Below are positions 61,741-64,000 of a stretch of DNA of 64,000 nucleotides, in pieces. The position numbers and the translations under genes were made by a program. Under the pieces are notes generated by a model that worked only from the letters and a program-made list of their open reading frames with translations, was not told where the DNA came from and did not search any database. The DNA lies in assembly GCF_014636295.1 (NCBI RefSeq), contig NZ_BMEC01000013.1, positions 170,308 through 234,307 on the forward strand, written 5' to 3'. The stretch comes from Marivirga lumbricoides (GTDB lineage: Bacteria > Bacteroidota > Bacteroidia > Cytophagales > Cyclobacteriaceae). Position 1 is the first letter of the stretch; each line of letters opens with the position of its first letter.

Positions 61741-62106
61741 TCATTCATCACGCAAAATCTTCCCCATCTTACGGCCTTTGGCTAACTCATCTACCAGTTT
61801 GTCCAAATACCTCACTTTTTGAGTTAACTCATTTTCTATTTCTTCCACCCGATATCCACAGATAACGCCTGTAATTAAATGGGTATTGGGGTTTAAAGTA
61901 GCCTGTTGAAAAAACTCCTGAAAAGTAACCTTCTTCTCAATTAAGTTAGCAATTTGTTTGTTATCAAAACCTGTTAACCATTCAATTACCTGATGTAGCT
62001 CTTCTTTAGTTCTGCCTTTCTTTTCCACTTTTGCGAGGTAATGGGGATACACTGAAGCAAAGGTCATTTTGACCATCCTTTCGTCATGTTTGCTTGTTGT
62101 ATTCAT
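61741..62106 (-). CDS. DUF2200 protein
   Basis: 121 residues with the DUF2200 pattern FASVYPHYLAKVEKKGRTKEELHQVI near the start and GYRVEEIENELTQKVRYLDKL at the end. Small helical protein of unknown function, widespread in bacteria. It is 30 bases after the DUF1801 gene, probably one transcript. Confidence 0.85.
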   Translation of the reverse strand: MNTTSKHDERMVKMTFASVYPHYLAKVEKKGRTKEELHQVIEWLTGFDNKQIANLIEKKVTFQEFFQQATLNPNTHLITGVICGYRVEEIENELTQKVRYLDKLVDELAKGRKMGKILRDE

Positions 62107-62136
62107 TAGGCTTGATTTTAGGTTTAATTTCGTAAA

Positions 62137-62532
62137 TTATTTTAGCCTTTCCAATTTCCCTTTTCGCTTGACAATGTTTTTATAATCCCATTGAATTTCC
62201 CGGGACTTTCTTAACCAACGGCTAATGTCTTCTTTATTGATTTGATCTGTTCCGGTATAAAAAATAGACGCATCTTTAAATTTTCCACCTAAAACATTCA
62301 GTTGTTCTTCTTCGAAATCTGCTCCACTCCAAAACATCAGGCGTAAACCTGCTTTTTGTTTACTATATCCAACAATGGGGTTCTCCTCCAGAAACCAAAC
62401 CGGATGTGCATGCCAGATTTTGCTTTCAGCATCAGTGAGCTCTTTGTCAATTTCTGTAGCTAATAAGTCAGAAATGGCTTTATCATTCTCTAACTGCTGA
62501 TTGTTATAATTCTGAATTTCAGGCTTCATCAA
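62137..62532 (-). CDS. DUF1801 protein
   Basis: 131 residues with IWHAHPVWFLEENPIVGYSKQKAGLRLMFWSG, which fits the DUF1801/YdhG-like fold. Function in the family is unknown (some members have been linked to stress). It forms a pair with the DUF2200 gene. The 18-base palindrome-like motif CAAGCGGACGCTTG is further left at 62714. Confidence 0.85.
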   Translation of the reverse strand: MMKPEIQNYNNQQLENDKAISDLLATEIDKELTDAESKIWHAHPVWFLEENPIVGYSKQKAGLRLMFWSGADFEEEQLNVLGGKFKDASIFYTGTDQINKEDISRWLRKSREIQWDYKNIVKRKGKLERLK

Positions 62533-62750
62533 TTTTTACTTTAGGTGGATTTTTATTTTAGCAAATTAATGAGACTTTAGAGAAGATTCTATTGGCAGAT
62601 ACGACATTTTCAGGGCGCTTTACGACAATACAAAAAATCATACCCTTTTCTATTTTCTCAAATGGAATTTCTTAGCAACTATCTGTTGTATAAATTAGCG
62701 GAGGATCAAATTGGATGACCTCAAGCGGACGCTTGAAGTATTAGCGTACT

Positions 62751-63491
62751 CTATTTCAACTTCCCCGCTCTGAATAAGATTGGGAACTTTACTGAATACT
62801 GATTTTGCTCATCACCCCATGCTTTTTTAAATAGCGGTTGAAATTCCAAAACCGGGCTTTTCTGTTTCTCTTCTTCATAGCGCTTTACAGCTGACCAGCT
62901 TTGTAAATAACCTAAAAAATGCTCTAAGCTCCACTTGGTAGTATGTACTAATGAAGGTGTTACTATTTCCTGAAAAGGAAATGGTATTTGTTGGTAGTGG
63001 TTCTCAATATGTTTTCGTTCCGGATCCCAATAATCACCTATAATATCATGGTAGAAACGATCCAGCACCTCATCAACTTCTTTATTAACACGAAGTAATC
63101 CATATCCCAATACAACAAATAAGCCATCCGGTTTTAGTACACGCGCTACTTCTCTGTAAAAAGAATCAAACTCAAACCAATGGATTGCCTGCGCCACCGT
63201 GATGAGGTCAAAGTGCTTTGAGGGAAAATCAGTTTGCTCAGCTGCCTGTCTGGAATATCGAATATTGGGCTGCAAAGTAGCGGCTCCCAGCTGTTTCTCG
63301 CTGATATCTGTAGCTTCTACCTGCTCCATGAAGCTCGCAAGTTTTAGAGCTACTTGTCCATTCCCTGTTCCACAGTCCCAGGCGTATTTAGTACCTGATA
63401 TTTCCTTCTGTATAAAATGAAATATTTCATCTGGGTAACCTGGCCTGAATTGCGCATACTGTTTAGCTAAGCTGGAAAATCGATCTTTCAT
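62751..63491 (-). CDS. Class I SAM-dependent methyltransferase
   Basis: 246 residues. Motif I AWDCGTGNGQVALKLA (about 38-53), motif II EATDIS, motif III/IV DLITVAQAIHWFEFDSF and LKPDGLFVVLGYG. It is close to the methyltransferase type 11 group often annotated near the MetW/ubiquinone type. Substrate unknown. Small palindromes with GCGGACGCT lie on either side (62710-62740 and 63716-63760). Confidence 0.88.
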   Translation of the reverse strand: MKDRFSSLAKQYAQFRPGYPDEIFHFIQKEISGTKYAWDCGTGNGQVALKLASFMEQVEATDISEKQLGAATLQPNIRYSRQAAEQTDFPSKHFDLITVAQAIHWFEFDSFYREVARVLKPDGLFVVLGYGLLRVNKEVDEVLDRFYHDIIGDYWDPERKHIENHYQQIPFPFQEIVTPSLVHTTKWSLEHFLGYLQSWSAVKRYEEEKQKSPVLEFQPLFKKAWGDEQNQYSVKFPILFRAGKLK

Positions 63492-63938
63492 TTAAGGATT
63501 TATTCAATGGAAAAGAACATTTACTTCAACGACTTTCATTGCTTTCAGTTTCACCCTCCTCCTACAGAAAAAGCTTTTACTTGAATATCTTCAAACATTA
63601 GTGCCACTTTAAGAATATTTTAGATAGTTCATATAATTACGAAATGAGCAGACTTTCAAGAATCTTCTATCAACGGGCCTGGAAGCTATAAGCAGGTTGA
63701 TGTTTTCATTATCAATCAGCGGACGCTGAAATGAGATTACCACAAGCGGATGCTTGGGGTAGATTACTATTTAAACAATATAAGATCGTATATAAAAGCT
63801 ATATATTAGAAAGGCTATATCAACTTCGCTTTGTAATACATAAACATAATACCACATTTCAATTAGTATTTTAGGATCAATCTGAAAATCTGGGGATTTA
63901 TAGATGAAGGATTAACTTTGCACAAAAAAAAAGTTAAA

Positions 63939-64000
63939 GTGGATCAGGGTTTAATTGAGTTGTTTTTGCCTGAAGGCATTCTTGAGTACTTCCAGGTTAC
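63939..64000 (+). CDS. Transposase N-terminal fragment, ISAon1-like (runs out of window)
   Basis: From GTG at 63939 the frame reads VDQGLIELFLPEGILEYFQV and stays open to the last base. This resembles the N-terminal region of ISAon1-type transposase-associated proteins of Bacteroidota (the LLP/FLPEG...DYF/EYF pattern; recollection). Upstream the frame is open, so TTG at 63918 is another possible start. An A-run (63924-63932) lies just before. The gap 63492-63938 has the GCGGACGCT motifs and presumably the left end of the element; no inverted repeat could be fixed without the right end. Confidence 0.45.
   Translation, partial: MDQGLIELFLPEGILEYFQV

Overview
This AT-rich window comes from a member of the Bacteroidota, most likely order Cytophagales. 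The signs are a gldA-gldF-gldG gliding ABC cluster, a secreted nuclease with a type IX (T9SS) C-terminal sorting domain, many lipobox lipoproteins, a TTG-N17-TAnnTTTG type promoter, and housekeeping genes typical of that phylum. No rRNA, tRNA or CRISPR array was seen. The window starts inside an NfeD-like protease gene and ends inside what looks like the first codons of an insertion-sequence transposase.

Layout. 1-3.4 kb (+): NfeD tail, kdsB, a nitroreductase and a glutamate-receptor-like channel. 4.1-8.8 kb (-): two paralogous lipoproteins, hisH-hisA-hisF-hisIE, and phhA with a five-tyrosine leader peptide and terminator in its 5' region. 9.1-11.8 kb (-): a four-gene unit of secreted Cys peptide, propeller lipoprotein, thioredoxin-like lipoprotein and Ser/Thr kinase. 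12.1-18.7 kb (-): dnaN, then gldA-gldF-gldG-DUF4340; the last gene's 3' tail is tandemly repeated downstream. 18.9-22.6 kb (-): an integron-like cassette array. 22.9-29.2 kb (-): a polymorphic-toxin region with two RHS tip modules carrying JAMM-type peptidase domains, one fused to a secreted transglutaminase-like protein, plus candidate immunity lipoproteins. 30-33.7 kb: esterase, HxlR regulator with divergent oxidoreductase and DsbA-like genes. 33.8-36.6 kb (-): a second cassette array containing kptA. 37-44 kb: a membrane-anchored HTH protein diverging from a beta-helix protein, the T9SS nuclease, and 1.8 kb of repeats. 44-64 kb: mostly metabolic and housekeeping genes on the minus strand, including an M50 protease, RluA-type synthase, AraC-SDR group, map, a two-component pair, an aldo/keto reductase and a methyltransferase.

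The strongest unexpected signal is the pair of cassette arrays. Three cassettes have a 5' edge (GTT plus 6-7 bases) that is the exact reverse complement of a core site at their own 3' end, as in integron attC sites. Both arrays start at the same point of a shared leader that holds four phased 10-bp iterons and a nearby hairpin-like dyad. That dyad occurs four times in the window, and its two perfect copies differ by a compensated base pair. No integrase is visible here. Other notable systems are the tyrosine attenuator of phhA, the peptide/propeller/thioredoxin/kinase operon and the transglutaminase-RHS-JAMM fusion.

All identifications rest on reading the sequence and on family knowledge; no database search was run. 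Starts marked as internal were chosen because the longer reading frame adds residues in front of an obvious signal peptide or domain start.
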